From contig JANNRW010000275.1 of assembly GCA_031401815.1 (NCBI GenBank), positions 1 to 15,061 on the forward strand: a stretch of 15,061 nt of DNA, in the 5' to 3' direction. This DNA comes from JANNRW01 sp031401815 (GTDB taxonomy: Bacteria > Desulfobacterota > Desulfuromonadia > Geobacterales > DSM-12255). The notes under the pieces were generated by a model that saw only the letters and a program-made list of their open reading frames with translations, did no database searches and was not told where the DNA came from. Of this stretch, positions 1 through 6,590 are shown piece after piece. The position numbers were made by a program, and so were the translations under genes. Numbering within the stretch: position 1 is the first letter of the stretch; every line of letters starts with the position of its first letter.

Positions 1-454
1 GTCCGGGCAACTTGCCGTGGGAAGTAGGCTGGTTCCAGGGATAACAATCCTTGGGGCGAAAGGGAGAAGAACCTCCCCGACGGCGAAGACGTGAGCCCAG
101 CGCAAGCGAACCCGTTTCGGCCTCGTTAAGCCCAAACAGCAGTGGCCAACCTCCCGGATAGGGTGAAGCCTGCCACTGATGGGGAATCAACGGACACTTG
201 AACCCATTAGACTGCTCGGGGTGATAGGGGAGGGCGCGCGTCGAAAGATCAGTCGAGGAACCTGGGAAGTCCGACGTACTATCCAAAGCGAAAGGGTTTC
301 GCCGAAGGGAGAGCGCTGACGGGGAATCAATAACCCGTGCGGCGTGTGCGGTCGGAATTCGGAGCGGCTCATAGTAGCAGGGAAGCGGGGTAATGCCCGT
401 GGAGCCAAGGAGCCGTACTTCAGTCATGTTTACACGGAAAGAGAGGAGACCCGC
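1..454 (+). ncRNA. Group II intron ribozyme 5' part (domains I-III, start of IV)
   Basis: No real protein-coding gene is seen here; the stretch has the look of structured intron RNA, rich in GAAA-type loops and short G/C stems (for example around 50-75, 285-310 and 330-370). It leads directly into the maturase frame, as domains I-III and the base of domain IV do in this intron family. I cannot place the exon-binding sites or individual domain borders with confidence without a covariance model. An open frame runs back to 344, but that part overlaps ribozyme sequence and probably is not translated. Confidence 0.7.
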
Positions 455-1789
455 TTGAGCGATAGACGCTCCATAACGGAATGGATGGCAGAAGGATTCG
501 TACCTGAATCGGGACTGCCGGTAAAAGTCTCCCTTCTGCGGTGGAAACTGAGCAGCAAGGTCAAACGAGAACCGGAGTTTCGGTTCTATGCCCTCTATGA
601 CCGAATCCATCGCCGCGATGTACTTGAAGCGGCATGGTCGCGAGTAAAGGCGAACAAGGGAGCGCCGGGAGTCGATGGTGTCAGCATAGAACACATCGAG
701 GCGAAAGATGGCGGGATATCCGGTTATCTTGATGAAATTCAGGAAAGCCTGAGAACCAAAAGCTACAAGCCATCCCCGGTGCGTCGCGTCTACATCACCA
801 AGCCCAACGGCAACCTGCGCCCGCTCGGCATACCGTGCGTGCGGGACAGGATTGTACAGGCAGCCGTACTTCTTATCCTCGAACCGATATTCGAGGCGGA
901 CTTTCTCGACTGTTCCCATGGATTTCGTCCCAAAAGGCGCACCCATGGAGCCCTCGACCAAGTCAGCAAAAATCTTGAACTCGGGCGGCAGGAAGTGTAC
1001 GACGCGGATCTTTCGAGCTACTTTGACAGCATCCCTCATGAGCAACTGATGGTAGAACTCCAGCGGCGCATAGCCGACCGGAGTGTCCTTAAACTGATCC
1101 AGCAATGGCTTCAAAGTCATGTCAGAGAAGAAAACGGCAGCATCAGCCGACCCAAACAAGGGACACCGCAAGGCGGGGTAATATCTCCTCTGCTTGCGAA
1201 CATCTACCTCCATCGGCTCGACCGGGCCTTTCACGACGAACCCGACAGCCCCTATCACTTCGCCAGAGCGCGAATGGTGCGGTTTGCCGACGATTTCGTC
1301 GTAATGGCCAGATACATGGGAAATCGCATCACCGGATGGCTGGAAAAGACGCTCGAAACAAACCTTGGACTTAGCATAAACCGGGACAAAACCGGAATTG
1401 TCAGAATGAACAAGAAAGAGAGCCTGAAGTTTCTGGGGTTCACGCTGCGCTATGACAAAGACCTGTACGGCGGAGATAACAACTATCTCAACATCATGCC
1501 AAGCAAGAAGGCCATAGGAGCACTTAGAGAGAAAATCCGGGAGAAGACCCGAAGTAGATACAAGAGACGACTTGTCCATGTAATAGGCGAAGTCAACAGC
1601 ATCCTTCGCGGATGGGGTAACTACTTTGACTACGGGTATCCCCGGAAAGTATTTCGAGAAGTGAATCATTACACGAGGTGTCGCTTTCAGGGATTTTTGA
1701 ACAATCGGAGCCAAAGGCGGAGCAAACCCTTCAGGAAAGGCGAAAGCCTGTACTCTGGACTTAAACGTTATGGTCTGGTTTACCTGTAA
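455..1789 (+). CDS. ltrA: Group II intron reverse transcriptase/maturase
   Basis: This intron-encoded protein assists splicing and copies the intron into DNA during retrohoming. From the TTG start it has 444 residues. The opening segment contains FVPESGLP and EPEFRFYALYDRI, typical of bacterial intron RTs. Then come RT blocks with GAPGVDG, RPLGIP, the QGTPQGGVISPLLAN block and the catalytic FADD at about 277-280, where the commoner YADD has F for Y. Domain X follows with GWGNYF near 386, and the C-terminus ends in a basic SLYSGLKRYGLVYL segment. No HNH endonuclease domain follows. I chose TTG 455 because AGGAG at 444-448 lies six bases upstream; the ATG at 344 lies in ribozyme sequence, and the ATG at 485 lacks a good ribosome site and would cut into the conserved N-terminus. 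The RT and maturase regions appear intact, so the element may be active. Confidence 0.92.
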   Translation: MSDRRSITEWMAEGFVPESGLPVKVSLLRWKLSSKVKREPEFRFYALYDRIHRRDVLEAAWSRVKANKGAPGVDGVSIEHIEAKDGGISGYLDEIQESLRTKSYKPSPVRRVYITKPNGNLRPLGIPCVRDRIVQAAVLLILEPIFEADFLDCSHGFRPKRRTHGALDQVSKNLELGRQEVYDADLSSYFDSIPHEQLMVELQRRIADRSVLKLIQQWLQSHVREENGSISRPKQGTPQGGVISPLLANIYLHRLDRAFHDEPDSPYHFARARMVRFADDFVVMARYMGNRITGWLEKTLETNLGLSINRDKTGIVRMNKKESLKFLGFTLRYDKDLYGGDNNYLNIMPSKKAIGALREKIREKTRSRYKRRLVHVIGEVNSILRGWGNYFDYGYPRKVFREVNHYTRCRFQGFLNNRSQRRSKPFRKGESLYSGLKRYGLVYL

Positions 1790-1840
1790 AAGCAAAGCCG
1801 TCAACTCCTCGATAATGCCGTGTTGCAAGAGACTGTCGGA

Positions 1841-1873
1841 AAGCCGTATGCGGGAAATCCGCACGTACGGTTT
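1841..1873 (+). ncRNA. Group II intron domain V (catalytic hairpin)
   Basis: The stretch begins AAGCCGTATGCGG and returns as CCGCACGTACGGTTT. The lower stem pairs 1842-1848 with 1866-1872 and holds the AGC catalytic triad at 1842-1844. A two-base bulge lies at 1864-1865. The upper stem pairs 1849-1853 with 1859-1863 and is capped by GAAAT, which resembles the usual GNRA-type cap. This element defines group II introns and coordinates the catalytic metals. It lies 51 bases after the maturase stop. Confidence 0.95.
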
Positions 1874-1876
1874 GAC

Positions 1877-1990
1877 GAGGGGGAGCTGATTAAGGCAACT
1901 ATGGCAAAACTACTTAGACACCGCCTAACGAAAGTGGCGGAAACAGACAAGTAAGCCAAGCCTGATGATGCAGTAATCTGCTCTCTACTC
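1877..1990 (+). ncRNA. Group II intron domain VI, extended, with branch-point A1987
   Basis: GAG 1877-1879 pairs with CTC 1988-1990. GGGGAGC at 1880-1886 pairs with GCTCTCT at 1980-1986, using two G-U pairs. Then GATTA 1888-1892 pairs with TAATC 1974-1978 after one T-T mismatch. A1987 is the only unpaired base between the lower two helices, and it is seven nucleotides from the AC end at 1993, the position expected of the lariat branch point. About 80 extra bases (1893-1973) extend the top of the stem. They contain a nested hairpin, CCGCC 1921-1925 with GGCGG 1936-1940. Domain VI is usually only a few tens of bases, so this copy is enlarged. Confidence 0.82.
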
Positions 1991-2022
1991 TACTGGCTAA
2001 CTGCCGTTTTTGGGATTATGCG

Positions 2023-2499
2023 CTAGGGATAGAGCCTGAAGAGCTGCTCCGCTACACAGGCAGGTTTTGTCTGACCATCAATTTCAACCGTAATCCGATA
2101 AGCTATCTGCACTCCGCCCGGCACCTCTTCAACTCCTGTTACCATGGATCTTGTCCGCACTTTCGAGCCTGTCAGAAGCGGCGCAGGGAATCGAACCCGC
2201 TCAAGCCCGTAATTGATCCTGTATTTCATGCCGGGATAATTTTTCTCGAACACTCCAGAGGCATTGCTCTCTGTAAGGAGCGGCAGAAGCGACAGTGTAA
2301 GGAATCCGTGCGCTATGGTCGATTTGTATACTGATTCATTCCGGGCTCTTTCCGGATCAGTATGAATCCACTGCTGGTCACCGGTTGCTTCTGAAAAGGC
2401 ATCAATTCTCGCCTGATCGATCTCCAGCCACTCTCCGACATGAATCTCTTCGCCGATTTTTGTCTGATAAAGCTCTTTCAGTCGGTCAACTGCTGACAT
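2023..2499 (-). CDS. MaoC-like (R)-specific enoyl-CoA hydratase family protein
   Basis: This is a hot-dog-fold protein of about 158 residues, probably a hydratase or dehydratase acting on an acyl-CoA-like substrate. The hydratase-2 signature is present: ATGDQQWIHTDPERA, then AHGFLTLSLLPLL. Asp41 and His46 are spaced as in the D-x4-H catalytic pair of PhaJ-type enoyl-CoA hydratases. Single-domain length matches that family. Two ATG codons stand in tandem (2502 and 2499). AGGGGAG in the preceding S4 gene lies too close to the first, so the second is preferred. The start overlaps the 3' end of the S4 gene by 14-17 bases, implying one transcript and coupled translation. The substrate cannot be told from sequence. 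No terminator hairpin is seen downstream before the intron boundary at 1993. Confidence 0.85.
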   Translation of the reverse strand: MSAVDRLKELYQTKIGEEIHVGEWLEIDQARIDAFSEATGDQQWIHTDPERARNESVYKSTIAHGFLTLSLLPLLTESNASGVFEKNYPGMKYRINYGLERVRFPAPLLTGSKVRTRSMVTGVEEVPGGVQIAYRITVEIDGQTKPACVAEQLFRLYP

Positions 2500-2704
2500 C
2501 ATTCTCCCCTTTGACAGAATACTCTCTCCCTGACAGACTCACCCTGTCTCCGGGACGAAGCTTTCTGCCACGCCGCAATTCGATCTCCCCATTCACCTTG
2601 ACTGCGCTCGCTGCAATCAGTATTTTTGCCTCGCCGCCCGAGCATACGGCGTTTACCCCCTTCAGAAAACTGTCAAGCTTGATATACTCCGTGCTAATCT
2701 GCAT
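2486..2704 (-). CDS. Small S4-domain RNA-binding protein (YbcJ-like)
   Basis: This 72-residue protein consists of little more than one S4 RNA-binding fold. IKLDSFLKGVNAVCSGGEAK is followed by AASAVKVNGEIELRRGRKL and RPGDRVSL, which is the S4 helix-turn-beta pattern. The basic RRGRK patch fits RNA contact. YbcJ-type proteins are of this size and are presumed to bind structured RNA, but their target is not well defined. The ATG at 2704 is preceded by AGGGAGAG at a suitable distance, and a promoter lies 33 bp upstream of the start codon. It is the first gene of a two-gene transcript with the MaoC-like hydratase; I see no obvious functional reason for the pairing. Confidence 0.85.
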   Translation of the reverse strand: MQISTEYIKLDSFLKGVNAVCSGGEAKILIAASAVKVNGEIELRRGRKLRPGDRVSLSGREYSVKGENDVSS

Positions 2705-2736
2705 AAGCCTCTCCCTGTAATGCTGGATGCAATGCC

Positions 2737-2765
2737 AGTATAATCAGAAGAGATCGACTTATCAA
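2737..2765 (-). promoter_or_regulatory. Sigma-70-type promoter for the S4-maoC pair
   Basis: Read on the minus strand, TTGATA (2765-2760) and TATACT (2742-2737) each match the -35 and -10 consensus at five of six bases. They are separated by exactly 17 bases. Transcription would start near 2730, giving a short leader before the ATG at 2704 that contains the ribosome site. This is the clearest promoter in the window. Confidence 0.7.
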
Positions 2766-2784
2766 GAAATCGCGTCAAGCATTG

Positions 2785-2808
2785 ATGAACTGCATTTCAC
2801 AAGTTCAT
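2785..2808. promoter_or_regulatory. Inverted repeat ATGAACT-N10-AGTTCAT, possible operator
   Basis: Seven-base arms at 2785-2791 and 2802-2808 are perfect inverted copies, with centres about 1.5 helical turns apart. The repeat lies in the divergent spacer between the S4 gene and the coiled-coil gene, upstream of the S4 promoter's -35 box. It could bind a dimeric regulator of the coiled-coil gene or form a hairpin. A weak -10-like TACAAT lies at 2839-2844, but no matching -35 box was found. This is a suggestion only. Confidence 0.3.
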
Positions 2809-2894
2809 TATTTCAGAGTGAAAAGGGGAGTCCGGGTGTACAATAAAGTACAGGATGTTTTGAATCTGACTGCTGTTTGACATGGAGAGCAGCA

Positions 2895-5198
2895 ATGAGC
2901 TTTGCAATAAACCCCTCACTCAATTATCTGCATATCAACGAAGCGTATATTCTCGAATTCTACCGTTCAGCTTCAGCAGTAACCCTCCCTGATGCCAGAT
3001 TCCGTGGACACCCCTTTGAAGCATATATCTGCATAACAAAGATTGACTCAGAGTTGCGGGCATATGTCGCCCTTTTGAATACAGGCTTGCAGAGTGTTCT
3101 GGTTTATACATCAGACTTTACTGCAAGAAAAACAGACGACTACCAGCAAGTAATTGCAGAAGCAGAAAAGTTTGCCTGCTCCATGGGCTTTATGATGGAG
3201 AGGGTTAATCTGGATTTCAGCCCTGCCATGCGAGAGGTTATCCTTAAGGGATTTCGCGTAATGCGCCCCCCACCCCCTCCAAAGAAGCAGATTCACCGAC
3301 AACCGAAAGTAGATGTTCCTGTCACTCTTGGCGAGGAACTTGACATATCTGATCTGTCGCCATCTGAAAACCCTGAAGATCGTGGGCTTCGGGATACCCG
3401 TGCCGAACTGAAGGCTGTCAGAGCTGAGCTGGTCTCTGTACGGGTAGCAGTGGAGCAGGTAACCAGAGAAAAAGTACTGCTGGAGCAGCAGTTGTCTCAG
3501 CGGTTGTTGCCTCTTCAATCTGCCCTGGAGCAGGCTCTGGAAGCAAAAAGGGTGGTTGATAATCGCCTGGCTGAGGAGCTGTCGAAGCAGAGCACTCTTG
3601 AAGAGGCCGGGCAAAATGCCGGAGCTGAGCGGTTGAAACTGGAGCTCGTCAAGCTGAACCAGGCATGCAAGGAGAAGATTCATGACCTGCAAACTGAGCT
3701 TGATCTTGCAAGAAAGGGTAGCTCGGATAATGAGCTGCAACTTCGCCAGGAGCTGGAAGAGATGAGTCAGAGAGTCGCTCTTCAGCTGAGAGAAAACAGG
3801 ATCCTTGAGCAGCGGCATGGTGATGATATAGCAGCATTCAAGTCTCTCATTGCAAAGGGAAACGCTGAAAAAGAGGCAATAGCGATGCTGTTGACAGTTG
3901 AAAAGGATGCCAATCTGGCAGCAGCGGCAAAACTGGCCGAGCTTTCTCACTCTGAGCAGCTAAGAGAAGAGGGGGAACAACATATTGCCGAACTGCGACA
4001 GAAGCTGTCTGCTCTTGAAGCAGAGCTCTCAACTCTCAATGCCGCACAGGAGAGTCTTAATAGCAGAGCAGTGCAGGAAGAGGATTTAATGCTGCGGCTT
4101 GCAGAGGCTTCTGGTCAGCTTGAGCTTGCCAGAGCCGAACTGGAGGATCTGCGCAAAAAGCAGCTTGATTCGAAACTGTTATCTGAAAATATCACCAAGT
4201 TGAAAGATGAACTTGCCCTGGCAGCTGCTGAACTGGAAAATTTAAGACTCTCTTCAGAGGATGAATCCAGAAGATCCGAAGAGTTCACCCGGATCGTAAA
4301 AGAGAAGGAATCCGTAGAGGCAGAGTATGTCCGCCTCGCAAATCTCAGCAGAATGAACGAGACAGAACTTGCCGACCGCCTCGCTTCAGCAGAAGCTGAA
4401 AATGATCGACTCTCCAGGGAGCTGACTGTTCAGGGTCAGGTAGCAGCAGTGGAGCAGAGTGCTCTACGGACTGAACTGCATCGACTTGTAGCAGAAAGAG
4501 GTGAATTTCCCCCCTCTTTCACCGGAAGAATCGAGCAGCAGGCAGATAGTTCAGCTGTAAGCCCAGTTGCAGCTGCACTGAAAACCGATCAGCCGGAAGC
4601 ATTACTAAAGGGAACAGCTAAAGCCCCTTACGGACAGGCTGGATCAACGCCCGGGCACACTTTACCTGCTTCAGATGCACCTCATCTGTCGGCTTCAGAG
4701 GAGGAGCCGGAAGAAGAGGGTACATTAGTGATTGCAGACCCAGATATCATCAAATCGTTTATCAATGAGTTTGGCGGTATATATATCTCGAGAGAATCTT
4801 CAGCAACAGAGTTCAGGATTGATCCGGCTGTAAACTGCATTAAATACTCTGATCCTGGAGAGGTGGTTGCTGCTTTCCAATCCTGCAACACTGTTCAGGC
4901 TGTGCCGGACGGCAGCAGCATTCAGCAGTGCAGGGGGTTTGTCATTGCATTGAAGCAGAGTGGAAGTTATCAGGTTTATGTTGCGTGGCAGCTTGTCGAG
5001 AGCGGCAAGGTAGTTGTCTGCGTTCCGGATCAGCAACCTGTTGACAGTGACAACACTGTCATGGTCATCAAGGACGCAATTGCCTATTTTGAGATTGTCG
5101 GCTTTATGATGGATGTTATTGATCTTGGAACATCTTTCGGCAGTTATTGTAAAGAGTTGAAAAAATCCCCGTTGTCTGACGTTCTTAAAAAATTCTGA
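2895..5198 (+). CDS. Dumbbell coiled-coil protein with duplicated end domains, function unknown
   Basis: I do not recognise this 767-residue protein. Residues 3-107 form a globular domain. A proline run (PPPPP at 125-129) and an acidic linker follow. Residues about 166-534 are a long heptad-rich coiled coil full of Glu, Leu, Lys, Gln and Ala. A polar linker with an EEEPEEEG patch leads to a C-terminal globular domain at 640-745. The two end domains are homologous: FAINPSLN (3-10) matches FRIDPAVN (640-647), and GFMM occurs at 98-101 and 736-739. Their last 65 residues align without a gap, with 16 identities by my count. No signal peptide or membrane segment is visible, so it is probably cytoplasmic. 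The ATG at 2895 has GGAGAG five bases upstream and starts just before the domain; the TTG at 2877 is less likely. It is transcribed alone and overlaps the nucleotidyltransferase gene tail to tail. A structural, scaffold or spacer role is a guess. Confidence 0.9.
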   Translation: MSFAINPSLNYLHINEAYILEFYRSASAVTLPDARFRGHPFEAYICITKIDSELRAYVALLNTGLQSVLVYTSDFTARKTDDYQQVIAEAEKFACSMGFMMERVNLDFSPAMREVILKGFRVMRPPPPPKKQIHRQPKVDVPVTLGEELDISDLSPSENPEDRGLRDTRAELKAVRAELVSVRVAVEQVTREKVLLEQQLSQRLLPLQSALEQALEAKRVVDNRLAEELSKQSTLEEAGQNAGAERLKLELVKLNQACKEKIHDLQTELDLARKGSSDNELQLRQELEEMSQRVALQLRENRILEQRHGDDIAAFKSLIAKGNAEKEAIAMLLTVEKDANLAAAAKLAELSHSEQLREEGEQHIAELRQKLSALEAELSTLNAAQESLNSRAVQEEDLMLRLAEASGQLELARAELEDLRKKQLDSKLLSENITKLKDELALAAAELENLRLSSEDESRRSEEFTRIVKEKESVEAEYVRLANLSRMNETELADRLASAEAENDRLSRELTVQGQVAAVEQSALRTELHRLVAERGEFPPSFTGRIEQQADSSAVSPVAAALKTDQPEALLKGTAKAPYGQAGSTPGHTLPASDAPHLSASEEEPEEEGTLVIADPDIIKSFINEFGGIYISRESSATEFRIDPAVNCIKYSDPGEVVAAFQSCNTVQAVPDGSSIQQCRGFVIALKQSGSYQVYVAWQLVESGKVVVCVPDQQPVDSDNTVMVIKDAIAYFEIVGFMMDVIDLGTSFGSYCKELKKSPLSDVLKKF

Positions 5199-6406
5199 CC
5201 CCTCTCTTTTCGCAACTTTTCAACCCGTTTCTGCTGAATATAAGCTGCTCTTTGCTCCGGGAGTAGCAACAAGAGCTGTGCGCCATCAATACCGAGCTCT
5301 GCCGTTGACATGACAGCCAGATGCAACGCCCGTCTCCACTCTTCATAAAAACCGGTTCCAGGCTTGTCCGCTTCAGCGACTATAGGCAAAAGATCAGCAA
5401 TACCGGCCTTGACAGCCTGCCTTGCAATCCTGATTCTGGTAGCATCTCTGAGAGCTTCAAATCTGTTGAGATTGCCATGAAGACGGCTCACCCAGGAGAG
5501 AGCCACTCCATACTCAGACGGCAGGGCGAGCCGTCTGGTGAACAGGGGCGCACTCCTGAATCCGGCCTCTTCGTGACCATGATGCTTCGGATAGAGTGCC
5601 GGGGTGGTGGAGAGTTTGCCGATGTCGTGAAAAAATGCTGAAAACCGCGCTAAAGCAGAGGCTGTAACAGTTGCTGTACGCTCCAGAACCTGTTGCGAAT
5701 GAGTCAGCAGATCCCCTTCGGGATGATATTCAAGCGGCCCGGCCGGGATCTGCCGCATCCTGAATAGTTCGGGCAGAAACCCCTTGCCGACTTCAAAATC
5801 AAGCATCTGCCGAAAAAAGTGCCCCGGAAAATCGCCGACAAGAGCTTTCAGCATCTCCCTTGTAAATCGCTCAACCGGGACTGCGCCAAGAGAGTGCTCC
5901 CAACTCTGCTGCCGAATGATTTTCTCTGTTTCAGCGGTCAAGCGCCACCCTTCTGTTTCAAAGCGAAACCCACGAAAGATCCGTACAGGGTCATCATGAA
6001 AAGAAGAGGGGGAGCAGATCCTGAGAGATTTTGTCTTGAGATCAGTTGCTCCATCAAGTGGATCTATGAGCTCTCCTGCAAGCGTCATTGCCATGGCGTT
6101 TATGGTAAAATCTCGCCTGGCCAGATCATATACAAGCCTGCCTGCATCTTCTAGCCGGGTAACTTCGACAACTCCGGTCTCCCTGTCGTGATAAAACCAG
6201 ATATCAGGGGTCGTCTTTCCTGAAACAGGTCTAAACCCCAGAGAACCGAGCGTTTCTGCTGGAAGTGCTGCCGTAAGATCAATATCCCTGACCGGTTGTT
6301 TCAGGAGCAGATCGCGAGGCCCACCCCCGGTAAGCCAGACAAGAGGCTGACACTCCTTTGGAAAGATCCCTTTGGCAAGCTTGATTGCATCGTTATGAAG
6401 CTTCAT
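5144..6406 (-). CDS. Class II tRNA nucleotidyltransferase / poly(A) polymerase family, with HD domain
   Basis: The 420-residue protein belongs to the family that adds CCA, or only A, to tRNA 3' ends, or adds poly(A) tails. The nucleotidyltransferase head has LTGGGPRD (25-32) with D41-x-D43 as the metal pair, RRDFTINAMAM (97-107), DDPVRIFRGFRF (138-149) and ER 179-180. The C-terminal half is an HD phosphohydrolase-like domain with H236, H260-D261 in AFFHDIGK, and HHGHEEAG at 275-282. Two motif details are unusual: GGGPRD has Pro where Val is usual, and the EDxxR nucleotide-recognition motif reads DDxxR. CCA, A-adding and poly(A) activities cannot be separated by motif reading alone. The ATG at 6406 has GGAG about seven bases upstream. 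A 34-residue ORF precedes it, and its last 55 bases overlap the end of the convergent coiled-coil gene. Confidence 0.88.
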   Translation of the reverse strand: MKLHNDAIKLAKGIFPKECQPLVWLTGGGPRDLLLKQPVRDIDLTAALPAETLGSLGFRPVSGKTTPDIWFYHDRETGVVEVTRLEDAGRLVYDLARRDFTINAMAMTLAGELIDPLDGATDLKTKSLRICSPSSFHDDPVRIFRGFRFETEGWRLTAETEKIIRQQSWEHSLGAVPVERFTREMLKALVGDFPGHFFRQMLDFEVGKGFLPELFRMRQIPAGPLEYHPEGDLLTHSQQVLERTATVTASALARFSAFFHDIGKLSTTPALYPKHHGHEEAGFRSAPLFTRRLALPSEYGVALSWVSRLHGNLNRFEALRDATRIRIARQAVKAGIADLLPIVAEADKPGTGFYEEWRRALHLAVMSTAELGIDGAQLLLLLPEQRAAYIQQKRVEKLRKERGQNFLRTSDNGDFFNSLQ

Positions 6407-6444
6407 GGCCAGGCTCCGGGTTTAAGGTGCTGCGTATTTTAGGT

Positions 6445-6549
6445 TTATTGACGCGCAATCTCTTCTTGAGTATCTATCATTGCATCTACCAGCGTGGCAA
6501 GTCTGAAAAGCAGCGTATGTATTTGGGCAAGAATATCTCTTGTAACCAT
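6445..6549 (-). CDS. Small 34-residue ORF upstream of the nucleotidyltransferase gene
   Basis: The protein would read MVTRDILAQIHTLLFRLATL and end VDAMIDTQEEIARQ. It is not recognised. It has an ATG start with a strong AGAGGAG ribosome site four bases upstream, and a TAA stop 38 bases before the nucleotidyltransferase ATG on the same strand. The whole sequence could form one amphipathic helix with leucines and isoleucines on one face. It may be a genuine small protein, a leader peptide coupled to the next gene, or a chance frame; the strong ribosome site favours translation. That site also lies in a hairpin. A MITE-like repeat begins 41 bases upstream of the start. Confidence 0.55.
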   Translation of the reverse strand: MVTRDILAQIHTLLFRLATLVDAMIDTQEEIARQ

Positions 6550-6554
6550 TGCTC

Positions 6555-6577
6555 TCCTCTGTTATCAAAGCAGAGGA
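6555..6577 (-). promoter_or_regulatory. Hairpin that covers the small ORF's ribosome binding site
   Basis: In the minus-strand transcript TCCTCTG pairs with CAGAGGA across a nine-base loop, giving seven perfect base pairs. The 3' arm contains most of the AGAGGAG Shine-Dalgarno sequence of the 34-residue ORF, so the folded form would hide it. This could be a translational switch or a thermosensor-like element, or it could be chance. Confidence 0.4.
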
Positions 6578-6590
6578 TTTTTGCAAGCAT

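Larger units (their letters stand above)
1..1993 (+). mobile_element. Group II intron, 5' end outside the window
   Basis: This is a retroelement made of a self-splicing ribozyme and the reverse transcriptase/maturase it encodes. Three things show it directly: a maturase ORF with RT and domain X motifs, a canonical domain V hairpin 50 nt after its stop codon, and a domain VI stem with a bulged A seven nucleotides from an AC 3' end at 1993. The conserved GUGYG 5' boundary is not visible at base 1, so the 5' splice site and exon-binding sites probably lie upstream. The downstream exon starts at 1994, only 29 bp from the stop codon of the oppositely oriented maoC-like gene. The intron therefore sits antisense, just beyond that gene's 3' end, and interrupts no gene visible on this side. 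The right boundary is well supported; the exact intron class is not assigned. Confidence 0.93.

Noticed and set aside
344..454. The longer maturase frame from ATG 344
   Set aside because: This part overlaps ribozyme sequence and lacks a ribosome site at 344. The TTG at 455 has AGGAG at the right distance and retains all conserved protein blocks.
455..1789. Reverse transcriptase as part of a retron, DGR or CRISPR-linked RT
   Set aside because: Domain X, the intron-RT N-terminal block and the adjacent domains V and VI show an ordinary group II intron. No msr/msd, template repeat or cas gene is present.
1994..2022. A terminator for the S4-maoC transcript next to the intron junction
   Set aside because: Only a three-base GGC/GCC stem is present; its T-run (2007-2011) is on the + strand, the wrong direction for maoC.
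3111..3950. A 279-codon open frame on the minus strand inside the coiled-coil gene
   Set aside because: It lies antisense to a strongly biased Glu/Leu/Gln-rich coding frame, which removes stops from the opposite strand. It has no recognisable protein features, whereas the + frame shows homologous domains and heptads.
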